DNA from: Streptococcus sp. LQJ-218
GTDB lineage: Bacteria; Bacillota; Bacilli; Lactobacillales; Streptococcaceae
Assembly (NCBI RefSeq): GCF_003428885.1
Contig: NZ_QQRU01000004.1
Coordinates: 62,001 to 126,000, forward strand
Length of the DNA stretch: 64,000 bases
Direction of reading: 5' to 3'
In this document: positions 32,800-39,936 of the stretch, piece after piece
How positions within the stretch are numbered: position 1 is the stretch's first letter
Layout: each line of letters begins with the position of its first letter
The notes under the pieces: model-generated
Told to the model about the DNA's origin: nothing
The model's input: only the letters and a program-made list of their open reading frames with translations
Database searches by the model: none
Position numbers and translations under genes: made by a program

Positions 32800-32876
32800 A
32801 TAAACCTCCTTTCTTTTAGAGGTCGCCTATCGGCACCTCTTTTTTGTCTGCGTAAAGACCTCCGTAAAATGACATT

Positions 32877-33036
32877 CTTGGGGGAGCAACCCCAAGCCGA
32901 CTTCGTCGGACCATTTTCATTTTGCTACGGTCAAACTTGCCAAAAAATGGGTGTAGTAAAATCCCACGAAATGGGAACATAGCGTGCTGTTAGAAGCGCA
33001 CGCGTTATAAATTTTGAGGAGGCTCAAAAATTTAGT
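32877..33036. other. Hairpin-rich gap upstream of rep, candidate replication origin
   Basis: The 292-base gap 32800-33091 has no gene but five stems: CTTGGGG/CCCCAAG (32877-32896), CCGAC/GTCGG (32897-32909), TCCCA/TGGGA (32962-32976), GCGTGC/GCACGC (32982-33003) and an AT stem around GAGGAGGCTC (about 33009-33034). Such clustering is usual for single- or double-strand origins of rolling-circle replicons, but no nick site was identified. Confidence 0.45.
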
Positions 33037-33091
33037 CTCAAAATCCCGTTTTCAAAATATTTTCATAGTTGTTTTCACAATTGTTTTAAGA

Positions 33092-33733
33092 TTAAATGTT
33101 TTGCAAACTTGAAATATTTTTTTTGAAAAAATCAACTCTATCAATCAAAAATATTTTTTGAATTTTTTCGATGATATCTTCAGGAGGAATTTGCTTGTTA
33201 TTCTTGTATGTAAAGAATCGGTCTTTAGCTTTTTTGATTTCTCCTAAATCGTCAGATTCATCAGCAAATAATAAATCATACAGTTCAAACCAACGTAATT
33301 CTGACTGTTTCCTAAATGAGTCAAAGTTTCTCCAGAAGAGGGCCCCTGCCTCCAATTCCTCAAACTTTTTGAAGAGATACTGTCTTTCAATTTTTCTACG
33401 TTCTTTAGGAATAAACATGCGAACATCTTCTACTGATACTCCAGAGTAAACTCGGTCATTTACAATTGCAATTGGTAGTCTTAAATATTTATCCTTATCA
33501 GATAAAATTCGATGGATAAATTGCTTGAGGCTAAGTCGATTATCCAGTTTGTAGTGTACTAGATTAGGATTTAGCAAATCAAAGAAATCACTTGTCTGTT
33601 TCAACATTTCCAGAAAGACTTGTTCAGTAAGTTGTTCCTCTTCATAACTTTGAAAATTAATAGAGTAGGAAGTTAGCTGCTGGGTTAACTGTGCTCGAAT
33701 ACCAGGATCATTCCCAAAGAATATTTTTATCAT
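33092..33733 (-). CDS. Spx/ArsC-like protein lacking the CxxC motif, with a C-terminal extension
   Basis: 213 residues. The first ~120 follow the Spx pattern: MIKIFF beta strand, a divided thioredoxin-like domain, LSLKQFIHRILSDKDKYLRL, then PIAIVNDRVYSGVSVEDVRM plus FIPKERRKIER, which parallels the Spx segment SPILIDDKRLQVGYKEDDIR. Where Spx has the redox Cys10-x-x-Cys13, this protein has Pro10-Gly-Ile-Arg13. Residues 125-213 form an extra helical, charged tail. ATG 33733 follows GAGGTGAT; an in-frame upstream ATG overlaps the RepA_N gene and has no site. It may bind RNA polymerase as Spx does; that is inference. Confidence 0.6.
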   Translation of the reverse strand: MIKIFFGNDPGIRAQLTQQLTSYSINFQSYEEEQLTEQVFLEMLKQTSDFFDLLNPNLVHYKLDNRLSLKQFIHRILSDKDKYLRLPIAIVNDRVYSGVSVEDVRMFIPKERRKIERQYLFKKFEELEAGALFWRNFDSFRKQSELRWFELYDLLFADESDDLGEIKKAKDRFFTYKNNKQIPPEDIIEKIQKIFLIDRVDFFKKNISSLQNI

Positions 33734-33743
33734 TTTTATCACC

Positions 33744-34076
33744 TCATATTTCGTTGATATACATCCGATAAGGCAAGCTGTATCCGTAGAATACACCTTC
33801 TCTTTCTCGTTCAATCAGATTGTGCTCCTCCAACATACGTAGGATATTAATCATTTTCTTTTTTCCTACACCGAACATCTTTTGCATTTCAGACAAACGA
33901 TAGGCCAGATAAATATTGCCTTCAGAGTCAATCCATCCTTTACTTGTAACCTCCTTTTGTTTATCTTTCAGAATTGTATAAACTACTATAGCATCGATAC
34001 TCAAATCTTGGTAATAAGCGTCTTGAAAGAGGATTTTAGGGATATAGTAACAATTATCTTCAAAAGTGTAAGTCAT
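33744..34076 (-). CDS. Replication initiator A, N-terminal (RepA_N) domain protein
   Basis: 110 residues. YYIPKILFQDAYYQDLSIDA followed by VVYTILKDKQ, GWIDSEGNIYLAYRL and an MINILRMLEEHNLIERER helix are the winged-helix RepA_N domain. Full RepA_N initiators are three times longer; only the DNA-binding domain is present. This form is common in streptococcal integrative elements and may be a regulator or an accessory replication factor rather than the initiator, since a Rep_trans gene lies downstream. Confidence 0.8.
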   Translation of the reverse strand: MTYTFEDNCYYIPKILFQDAYYQDLSIDAIVVYTILKDKQKEVTSKGWIDSEGNIYLAYRLSEMQKMFGVGKKKMINILRMLEEHNLIEREREGVFYGYSLPYRMYINEI

Positions 34077-34084
34077 AGTATTTC

Positions 34085-34363
34085 CTATCTTTCATATTGT
34101 TGTAGCCATTTAGCGATTTTGTGTTTATCGTACAAGGTCACTCCGTCAATGACCATGTGGGGCATGCCTTCACGTTGCCATTTGACAATGGTAGTAGTGG
34201 ATACATCAAGCCATCGACATAGACCTGACATTCGTAGCATAGGCTTATACAGTTCCTGATCTTCAAAAGCTTTTTCAATAGCTTTCTGAAGCATGGTATC
34301 GTAACGGGCAAGCAACTTCTTTTCTGTTGCTTTTGGGAGGTGGATGGTAAAGTTTTCTGTCAT
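34085..34363 (-). CDS. Xis-like helix-turn-helix protein (DUF771-type)
   Basis: 92 residues: an N-terminal coiled helix (AIEKAFEDQELYKPMLRMSG) and a C-terminal MerR/excisionase-like HTH (LCRWLDVSTTTIVKWQREGM, then an HKIAKWLQQYER end). It is first in the minus-strand cluster, divergent from the repressor. It could be the excisionase partner of the integrase or an activator; the sequence alone does not decide. Confidence 0.65.
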   Translation of the reverse strand: MTENFTIHLPKATEKKLLARYDTMLQKAIEKAFEDQELYKPMLRMSGLCRWLDVSTTTIVKWQREGMPHMVIDGVTLYDKHKIAKWLQQYER

Positions 34364-34381
34364 ATTCTGACCCCTTTCTTA

Positions 34382-34398
34382 ATTTTATAAGCTCCGAA
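34382..34398. repeat. Third copy of the 17-base core repeat
   Basis: Core ATTTTATAAGCTCCGAA also present at 35103-35119 (direct) and 29751-29767 (inverted). It lies just upstream of the xis-like gene. Confidence 0.7.
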
Positions 34399-34402
34399 TT
34401 AA

Positions 34403-34492
34403 ATACACAAATGTGTATCTTGAATTAAATTATAATCTCTTTTGTGTTTTGTGTCAAGAGTTTTTTCTCTTTTGTGTAATTTGTGTTATAAT
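34403..34492. promoter_or_regulatory. Divergent promoter-operator region of the element
   Basis: Minus promoter for the xis-rep-mob cluster: TTGACA (34457-34452), 17 bases, TATAAT (34434-34429). Plus -10 TATAAT for the repressor is at 34487-34492. A palindrome ATACACA-AA-TGTGTAT (34403-34418) overlaps the expected minus start. TTTGTGT is repeated at 34441, 34447, 34471 and 34480. These look like XRE repressor operators. Confidence 0.65.
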
Positions 34493-34515
34493 ATGTCAAA
34501 AAGGAGGATTATTAT

Positions 34516-35082
34516 TTGACAAACTTTCAAACACTTGTTAAAAACAGTAAATTATCTCTTAAAGAAATAAGTGAGGCTACAGGTATAGGCTACTCTACTC
34601 TCGGAAATTACAATCAAGGGAGTAGAAGTCCAAATGCTAAAAATGCGCAAATTCTATCAGAATACTTTGGAGTATCTATCCCTTACTTACTAGGGCTTGA
34701 TGATAATCCTGTATTGAAAGATCCAGGAGCACCTAAAGAAATGATCAAAGATTTCTATAAAGTGTTGACAAAAGGTACAAGTATAGAACATAAAATTACT
34801 AAATGGACACCTTTTGGTGATGACCTTGCCATTATACTTGCAGAACTCAATCAGTCAGAGGCATTGTCTGATTACATTGATTTTCTAGCAACTAAAAAAG
34901 GCTTCAACCCTGTTTTAGTTAAAGCTGTTAAGGAATTTATAGCTGATGAGAAACAAGGCCTTATTCCTTTCCTGATTAACAAATCAGGAGCAGAAGACTC
35001 CCCTTATCATTATGTCTGGGAGGCATGGGTAGAGAGTCCTGAATACAAGAGACGTTCAGAAGAGAAAAAGAGTAAGAAATAA
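34516..35082 (+). CDS. XRE-family repressor (cI-like) of the element
   Basis: 188 residues. An N-terminal HTH (about 10-60: LSLKEISEATGIGYSTLGNY, SRSPNAKNAQILSEYF, VSIPYLLGLDD) is followed by an uncharacterised helical C-terminus (about 80-188) with no LexA-type peptidase or ImmA motif. The start is TTG 34516, 8 bases after AAGGAGG. It is divergent from the xis-like gene and upstream of int, so it likely keeps the mobility genes off. Confidence 0.85.
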   Translation: MTNFQTLVKNSKLSLKEISEATGIGYSTLGNYNQGSRSPNAKNAQILSEYFGVSIPYLLGLDDNPVLKDPGAPKEMIKDFYKVLTKGTSIEHKITKWTPFGDDLAIILAELNQSEALSDYIDFLATKKGFNPVLVKAVKEFIADEKQGLIPFLINKSGAEDSPYHYVWEAWVESPEYKRRSEEKKSKK

Positions 35083-35095
35083 CTGACAATCATGA

Positions 35096-35126
35096 TTTCT
35101 TTATTTTATAAGCTCCGAAACCTTAA
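35096..35126. repeat. 31-bp repeat, right copy upstream of int
   Basis: Exact inverted partner of 29744-29774, placed between the repressor stop and the integrase ribosome site (AAAGGAG), so bound protein there could control int transcription. Confidence 0.8.
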
Positions 35127-35146
35127 AAAATAAAGGAGAAATTAGA

Positions 35147-36304
35147 ATGTCTATTATTAAATATAAGGCTAAAAAGTCTAAATCAGGCTATCTTTATAAG
35201 GTCAGAATCTATAGGGTAATTGATGGTAAACGTCAGGACTTCTTTAAAAGCGGTTTTAAGAGCCTTAGAGAGGCTAAACAGTATGAAGCTATGATTTACC
35301 ACAAAAAAGCGTCAGGCGACCTCTCAGGGATTCTGAGAGTCTCTGAGAGACGTTTTGATGAAGTTTTTGAAGAATGGTTCAAAACTTATCAAAACACAGT
35401 AGAGAGGACGACAAGCATCCGTACAGATGATTTATTTAGAATTCATATCTTGCCAGTTCTTGGAAAGGTGAAAATTTCCAAAATTACTCCTTGGCAATGT
35501 CAGGACTTTATTACCGAAAAAGGTCAGACTTTTAGAAATATCAAACAGGTAAAATCTTACACTAGTCAAGTGTTTGATTTTGCTTTGAAAATGAAATTGA
35601 TTACAGACAACCCAATGAAACAAGTGATACTCCCAAAAAGAGAGCGGAAGAAGTCAGATAACTTCTTTAGCGTTGAGGAGTTACATGAGTTTTTAGACAT
35701 TATTAAAGCAGAAGAGCCTTATAAAAACTATGCCTTATTTCGTGTGTTAGCTTATAGTGGCTTAAGGAAAGGGGAGCTGTATTCTTTGAGGTGGTCTGAT
35801 ATTGATTTTGATAATCAATTACTTTCTATCAGCAAAAACCTAGGTAGAATCAAGGGGAAGGCCGTTGAGAAAAGCACCAAAAACAAGTTTTCAATACGGC
35901 AAATTCCTTTAGATACTGAGACAGTCTCGATTTTGAAAGAGTGGAAACAAAAGAGCAGAAAAGAAAAGGGGCAACTGTCAGTTACCCCATTGATTGATAG
36001 TGATTACATGTTTACGTTTGTTGGCCGAGATGGAAAGATAGAGCCTTTATATCAGGACTATATCAATAGTGTTCTAAAGCGCATTATTAGGAAACATGAC
36101 TTGAAGAAGATAACTCCTCATGGATTCAGACATACTCATGCAACCTTGATGATTGAAGTAGGGGTTGACCCTGTCAATGCGGCCAAAAGGTTAGGGCATG
36201 CAAGTAGTCAGATGACCTTGGATACTTATAGCCATTCTACAGTAGCAGGAGAGAAGAAAGCTATCACAAAATTTGTAGATTATCTGGATAGTGCAAAAGG
36301 TTAG
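35147..36304 (+). CDS. int: Tyrosine integrase
   Basis: 385 residues. An N-terminal arm-binding domain (about 1-60) and a SAM-like core-binding domain (about 65-160) precede the catalytic domain with Arg207 (YSGLRKGEL), Lys near 248, His325-x-x-Arg328 (HGFRHTHATLM), His351 (LGHASSQMTLDTYSH) and nucleophile Tyr361. All catalytic residues are present, so it should be active. It recombines the 20-base rpmE2 tail sites and lies adjacent to attR, as usual for Tn916/ICESt-type integrases. Confidence 0.95.
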   Translation: MSIIKYKAKKSKSGYLYKVRIYRVIDGKRQDFFKSGFKSLREAKQYEAMIYHKKASGDLSGILRVSERRFDEVFEEWFKTYQNTVERTTSIRTDDLFRIHILPVLGKVKISKITPWQCQDFITEKGQTFRNIKQVKSYTSQVFDFALKMKLITDNPMKQVILPKRERKKSDNFFSVEELHEFLDIIKAEEPYKNYALFRVLAYSGLRKGELYSLRWSDIDFDNQLLSISKNLGRIKGKAVEKSTKNKFSIRQIPLDTETVSILKEWKQKSRKEKGQLSVTPLIDSDYMFTFVGRDGKIEPLYQDYINSVLKRIIRKHDLKKITPHGFRHTHATLMIEVGVDPVNAAKRLGHASSQMTLDTYSHSTVAGEKKAITKFVDYLDSAKG

Positions 36305-36308
36305 TTTT

Positions 36309-36340
36309 CCAAGACGGTACCAAAAACGGTACTAAAAACA
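36309..36340. repeat. Right integrase-arm-like repeats
   Basis: CCAAGACGGTACCAAAAA (36309-36326), identical to 29715-29732, followed by CGGTACTAAAAA. Direct orientation relative to the left end. Confidence 0.65.
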
Positions 36341-36344
36341 AAAA

Positions 36345-36374
36345 AAGCCAATTCCAATTTCTTGGAAAAGGCTT
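36345..36374 (-). terminator. Replacement terminator for rpmE2 carried by the element
   Basis: AAGCC/GGCTT outer stem and TCCAA-GAAA-TTGGA inner stem with a T run on the minus strand, about 35 bases past the rpmE2 stop and inside the element. It could also end the int transcript from the other side. Confidence 0.6.
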
Positions 36375-36407
36375 TGTATCAACGTTTTTAAGCAATAAAT
36401 GCGGTTG

Positions 36408-36427
36408 ATTATTTGAGACCGTATTTT
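36408..36427. other. attR, attachment repeat at the rpmE2 3' end
   Basis: Same 20 bases as attL; covers the stop codon and last five codons of rpmE2. Confidence 0.88.
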
Positions 36428-36651
36428 TTGTTGAAACGATCCACGCGTCCATCTGCTTGAGTGAACTTTTGACGTCCAGTGTAGAATGGATGTGAGTCTG
36501 ATGAAATTTCCACACGAATCAATGGGTAAGTTTCGCCTTCGAACTCAACTGTTTCGTTAGAGCGTTTTGTTGAACCGCTAAGGAATTGGTAACCAGTAGT
36601 TGTGTCCATGAAGACAACTGGGCGATATTCTGGATGGATATCTTTTTTCAT
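36409..36651 (-). CDS. rpmE2: Ribosomal protein L31 type B
   Basis: 80 residues: [20 protein letters not shown] start, [13 protein letters not shown] middle, and [20 protein letters not shown] before the final KYGLK. It has no zinc-binding CxxC, hence type B, the zinc-independent form. The start is placed at the MKKD methionine; a longer frame upstream ([14 protein letters not shown]) overlaps the ribosome site and is not part of the family. The last codons are supplied by attR of the inserted element, without change to the protein. Confidence 0.96.
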
Positions 36652-36747
36652 TTTGCAATATTTCCTTTCTGCCATGGTCTCTTTGCGAGCCATAGATTGT
36701 TACCATACTAGTCTATCAGATTCTGAAAAGTTTGGCAAGTATTTTTA

Positions 36748-37683
36748 TCAGTTTTTAAGCAAGTTTTTTAACTTTTGGTAGATGACTTCGTTTTCTTCTA
36801 GGCTATAGGAATTGGCACCGCTTGCTAGAGGGTGGCCTCCACCATCATGTTCCTTGGCTATTTCATTGATAGGATGGGTTTTACTGCGAAGTCGAACGCG
36901 ATAGTGGCCATCAGCCTGTTCCACAAAAATTCCCCAGAGACTAACACTGTCAATGCGTCCAGGTGCACCGACAATGGCTGCAGTTTCAGCATCGGTAACA
37001 TTGAATTGTTTCAAGATTTCTTGACTCAGGATAACGCGAGCTGCACCATTTTCATCCACTTCCAGATGGTCGTAGATGTAGCCTTGAAGTTTAGCAATTT
37101 TGTAGCTCATAGTGTCCATTTTGCGAGTGAGAGCTGCAAAGTCAAAGTTCTGTTCTCTCAGAGACGCAGCTAGGCGGAATGTGCGTGAAGTGGTAGAAGG
37201 GTAGAGGAAGCGACCTGTATCACCAATAATTCCTGCAAAGAGCAACTCAGCAGCGCGATCTGACAAGGTCAGTTGAGTTGTTTCTGCAAATAAGGTAATC
37301 ATCTCGCTAGCGCTGCTTGAACTAGTATCCACCCAAGACAGGTCACCGTATACATCATCATTTGGATGGTGATCAATCTTAATGAGAAAATCACCTTGGT
37401 TATAACGCTTATCATCAATACGAGCAGTATTAGCCGTATCACAGACGATGACAAGGGCGCCTTGGTAGGCACTATCTTCAACAAGATCCATCTCAGCCAT
37501 CCAAGTAAGAGTCGGTTCATCAAAACCAACGGCTTTGATGGTTTTTTCTGGGAAATGATGTTTGAGAAGAGCTTTCAGTCCCACCTGACTTCCCAAGGCA
37601 TCAGGGTCTGGTTTCATATGACGGTGAATGATAATGGTATCGTATGCTTTGATTTTTTCTAAAATTTGATGGCAAATTTCCAT
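36748..37683 (-). CDS. pde2: DHH/DHHA1 phosphoesterase (Pde2/NrnA-like)
   Basis: 311 residues. The DHH domain shows IIHRHMKPDPDALGSQ (metal-binding His and Asp), VIVCDTANTARID and IDHHPNDDVYGD. The DHHA1 domain ends in EHDGGGHPLASGA. In pneumococcus Pde2 degrades pApA, the product of c-di-AMP cleavage, and NrnA-like members remove short oligonucleotides and pAp. ATG 37683 gives the usual length; four further codons upstream lack a ribosome site. Next to rpmE2 as in pneumococcus. Confidence 0.88.
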   Translation of the reverse strand: MEICHQILEKIKAYDTIIIHRHMKPDPDALGSQVGLKALLKHHFPEKTIKAVGFDEPTLTWMAEMDLVEDSAYQGALVIVCDTANTARIDDKRYNQGDFLIKIDHHPNDDVYGDLSWVDTSSSSASEMITLFAETTQLTLSDRAAELLFAGIIGDTGRFLYPSTTSRTFRLAASLREQNFDFAALTRKMDTMSYKIAKLQGYIYDHLEVDENGAARVILSQEILKQFNVTDAETAAIVGAPGRIDSVSLWGIFVEQADGHYRVRLRSKTHPINEIAKEHDGGGHPLASGANSYSLEENEVIYQKLKNLLKN

Positions 37684-37786
37684 AAATAACCTCAATTCTT
37701 TCTCATTTCATTGTAGCACAAGAATTTTTATTTTTAAAATGAAAAAGATGTGATATAATGGAGGAAGTTAAATTGAGGAGGACGAT

Positions 37787-38230
37787 ATGGCATTAGCAAA
37801 AATTGTATTTGCCAGCATGACCGGTAATACCGAAGAAATTGCAGATATTGTAGCAGACAAATTACGTGACTTGGGTTTAGAGGTAGATGTTGATGAGTGT
37901 ACAACTGTTGACGCTTCTGACTTTTTAGAAGCAGACATCGCCATTGTAGCAACTTATACATACGGAGATGGGGAATTACCTGATGAGATGATGGACTTCT
38001 ACGAAGATCTAGCAGATCTCAACTTGAGCGGTAAAATCTATGGAGTAGTCGGTTCAGGTGATACTTTCTACGATGAATTCTGTAAAGCTGTTGATGACTT
38101 TGACCGAGTATTTGTAGCTACAGGAGCTGAAAAAGGATCAGAGTGCGTTAAAGTTGACCTTTCTGCCGAGGAAGAAGATATTGAACGCTTGGAGCAATTC
38201 GCAGAAGAATTAGCTGCTAAAGTAGGATAA
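37787..38230 (+). CDS. Flavodoxin
   Basis: 147 residues, acidic, with the FMN phosphate loop SMTGNTEEIA (about 9-18) and the ring-binding TYTYGDGELPDEM and VGSGDTFYDEFC loops. A cytoplasmic one-electron carrier. A TATAAT lies at about 37753-37758, and GAGGACGAT precedes the ATG. Monocistronic with a terminator at 38242. Confidence 0.94.
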   Translation: MALAKIVFASMTGNTEEIADIVADKLRDLGLEVDVDECTTVDASDFLEADIAIVATYTYGDGELPDEMMDFYEDLADLNLSGKIYGVVGSGDTFYDEFCKAVDDFDRVFVATGAEKGSECVKVDLSAEEEDIERLEQFAEELAAKVG

Positions 38231-38241
38231 GCATGAAGTTG

Positions 38242-38272
38242 CACTGATGAAAGTTGTCAGTGCAGTTTTTAT
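38242..38272 (+). terminator. Flavodoxin terminator
   Basis: 8-bp stem TGCACTGA / TCAGTGCA followed by TTTTTA. Confidence 0.8.
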
Positions 38273-38345
38273 TAGTTGTCCCTAGGAATGAACTAGCCCA
38301 TTTAGAAGCTTTTGATACAGTCATTCAAATAATGAAGGAGACTCT

Positions 38346-38612
38346 ATGAATTTAGATAGAATTAGACAAGAAATCGATCAAATTGATGACCAAATTGTAA
38401 AACTCTTAGAAGAAAGAATGCATCTAGTTGAAGGTGTAGTTGCTTATAAAAAAGCTTCAGGGAAACCTATTCTAGATACTAAAAGAGAAGAAGTTATCTT
38501 TGAAAAAGTCAAAAGTCGTGTCAGCAATAAAAAATACGAAGTAACAATCGTTAAGACTTTTTCAGACATTCTCAAACGTTCGCGCGATTATCAGGACAAA
38601 AACATCAAATGA
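38346..38612 (+). CDS. Chorismate mutase, AroQ type
   Basis: 88 residues, all helical: MNLDRIRQEIDQIDDQIVKL (Arg6 and Arg equivalents), VAYKKASGKPILDTKRE (active-site Lys and Arg), then the C-terminal helix. Converts chorismate to prephenate for Phe/Tyr synthesis. It overlaps the first crcB gene by 4 bases (ATGA), so the three genes are co-translated. Confidence 0.9.
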   Translation: MNLDRIRQEIDQIDDQIVKLLEERMHLVEGVVAYKKASGKPILDTKREEVIFEKVKSRVSNKKYEVTIVKTFSDILKRSRDYQDKNIK

Positions 38613-38983
38613 AAAAAGAACAATTTTTTCCCCTAGGAATTTTTTTAGCTGCTATGTTGGGCGGATTGGTTCGCTACCTGGTTTCCACTTGGTTACCAGC
38701 CAGTCCGGAATTTCCTTGGGGAACCCTTCTTGTCAACTATCTAGGCATTTTCTGCCTAGTCTATCTTGTTAAGGGCTATCTGGTTTATAAGGGAACTAGT
38801 AAAGGTGTTATTTTAGCACTTGGTACTGGCTTTTGTGGCGGTTTGACTACTTTTTCTAGTCTCATGTTAGATGCCGTAAAATTGCTGGATACAGGGCGCT
38901 ATCTTAGTTTGATCCTGTATTTGCTTTTGAGTATTGGTGGAGGCCTGCTCTTGGCTTACTATTTAGGGAGGAAGAAATGGTAA
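38609..38983 (+). CDS. crcB: Fluoride exporter subunit CrcB/Fluc 1
   Basis: 124 residues with four membrane helices and the family signatures GGLVRYLV (about 18-25), WGTLLVNYLG (conserved Asn) and GTGFCGGLTTFSSLMLDA (Phe-box). Together with the next gene it should form a heterodimeric dual-topology channel that expels fluoride. No fluoride riboswitch is visible upstream. Confidence 0.92.
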   Translation: MKKEQFFPLGIFLAAMLGGLVRYLVSTWLPASPEFPWGTLLVNYLGIFCLVYLVKGYLVYKGTSKGVILALGTGFCGGLTTFSSLMLDAVKLLDTGRYLSLILYLLLSIGGGLLLAYYLGRKKW

Positions 38984-39306
38984 TGGTCTATCTTGCAATT
39001 GCTTGTGGCTTGGGAGCTCTCGTACGGTATTTCTTTTCCCGCTATAATCAAGCTTCTAAATTGCCACTCGGAACGCTCATAGCCAATCTTTTGGGTTGTT
39101 TTTTGATTGGATTATTCTACAATCATGTGGAATCCAAGGAAGTTTATACTATTTTAGCGACGGGTTTTTGTGGCGGTTTAACGACTTTTTCGACCTTGAA
39201 TGATGAACTCCAAAGACTGTTAAGTGATAAGAAGATTTTTTATTCTTACCTGACTTTGACCTACCTAGGTGGTTTGATTGCGATTTTTTTAGGAATTCTG
39301 CTATAA
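38977..39306 (+). CDS. crcB: Fluoride exporter subunit CrcB/Fluc 2
   Basis: 109 residues, second member of the pair: GALVRYFFSRY, PLGTLIANLLGCF and ATGFCGGLTTFSTLNDEL. The start lies 7 bases inside the previous gene, after GGGAGGA. Paired CrcB genes are the norm in Gram-positives, where the two partners insert in opposite orientations. Confidence 0.92.
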   Translation: MVMVYLAIACGLGALVRYFFSRYNQASKLPLGTLIANLLGCFLIGLFYNHVESKEVYTILATGFCGGLTTFSTLNDELQRLLSDKKIFYSYLTLTYLGGLIAIFLGILL

Positions 39307-39344
39307 ATTTCTTTACTTTTAGGTGGAAATTTGGTAAACTATAT

Positions 39345-39424
39345 CTTGTGTGTAATGGACGCACAAAAATACAGTTTATCCGCTGAGGAAGATTCCTCAA
39401 GATTGACAAAGATAGGAGAATAAA
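39345..39424 (+). promoter_or_regulatory. rplS leader, possible L19 leader RNA
   Basis: The ~80-base leader has two small stems, TGTGTAATGGACGCACA (about 39348-39365) and GAGGAAGATTCCTC (39386-39399), before the AGGAG site. Firmicute rplS genes often carry an L19-binding autoregulatory leader. Identity was not checked against a covariance model. Confidence 0.4.
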
Positions 39425-39772
39425 ATGAATCCATTAATCCAAAGCTTGACTGAAGGTCAACTTCGTACAGATATCCCATCATTCCGTCCTGGTGACACTG
39501 TTCGTGTACACGCGAAAGTTGTCGAAGGTAACCGTGAACGTATCCAGATTTTTGAAGGTGTTGTTATCGCACGTAAAGGTGCTGGCATCTCAGAAAACTA
39601 CACAGTTCGTAAAATCTCTAACGGTGTAGGTGTTGAGCGTATCTTCCCAATCCACACTCCACGTGTTGAAAAGATCGAAGTTGTTCGTTACGGTAAAGTA
39701 CGTCGTGCGAAATTGTACTACTTGCGTGCACTTCAAGGTAAAGCAGCTCGTATCAAAGAAATCCGTCGTTAA
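39425..39772 (+). CDS. rplS: Ribosomal protein L19
   Basis: 115 residues, full length: [20 protein letters not shown] start, [32 protein letters not shown] signature, and the basic end [19 protein letters not shown]. Sits at the 30S-50S interface. Strong codon bias; its own promoter and terminator. Confidence 0.98.
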
Positions 39773-39782
39773 TTCGACTAAA

Positions 39783-39810
39783 AAACTCTGCTTTTTCAGC
39801 AGAGTTTTTA
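39783..39810 (+). terminator. rplS terminator
   Basis: 10-bp stem AAACTCTGCT / AGCAGAGTTT with a TTTTC loop and T tail, immediately before the tRNA gene. Confidence 0.88.
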
Positions 39811-39814
39811 TCTA

Positions 39815-39886
39815 GCTCCCTTAGTTCAATGGATATAACAACTCCCTCCTAAGGAGTAGTTGCAGGTTCGATTCCTGCAGGGGGCA
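39815..39886 (+). tRNA. tRNA-Arg (anticodon CCT)
   Basis: Acceptor GCTCCCT pairs with AGGGGGC (one G-U). The anticodon arm is ACTCC-CTCCTAA-GGAGT with CCT at 39848-39850, and the T arm is TGCAG-GTTCGATT-CTGCA. Discriminator A; CCA is not encoded. Reads AGG codons. Confidence 0.95.
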
Positions 39887-39901
39887 ATAATTAGACATTC
39901 A

Positions 39902-39925
39902 AAAACCGCTCAGCTGAGCGGTTTT
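39902..39925. terminator. Bidirectional terminator between tRNA-Arg and the HAD gene
   Basis: 24-base perfect palindrome (AAAACCGCTCAG and complement) with T runs on both strands. Confidence 0.85.
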
Positions 39926-39936
39926 CGTTTTCCCTT

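Larger units (their letters stand above)
29599..36427. mobile_element. 6.8-kb integrative mobilizable element in the 3' end of rpmE2
   Basis: The element is bounded by identical 20-base direct repeats. It encodes a tyrosine integrase, an XRE repressor, an Xis-like protein, a RepA_N-domain protein, a Spx-like protein, a Rep_trans initiator and a MobV relaxase with oriT. It has no type IV secretion genes, so it must borrow a conjugation apparatus to transfer. The integrase is nearest the rpmE2 end. Insertion rebuilds the last codons and stop of rpmE2 exactly. Streptococcal elements using rpmE are known, but I cannot name this one. Confidence 0.9.

Noticed and set aside
29599-36427. Prophage
   Set aside because: Integrase and cI-like repressor are present, but there are no capsid, terminase, tail, lysis or phage replication genes; MobV and oriT identify a mobilizable element.
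38231-38345. Fluoride riboswitch for the crcB pair
   Set aside because: The only structure is the flavodoxin terminator; no crcB-motif pseudoknot sequence was seen, and crcB follows the chorismate mutase gene directly.
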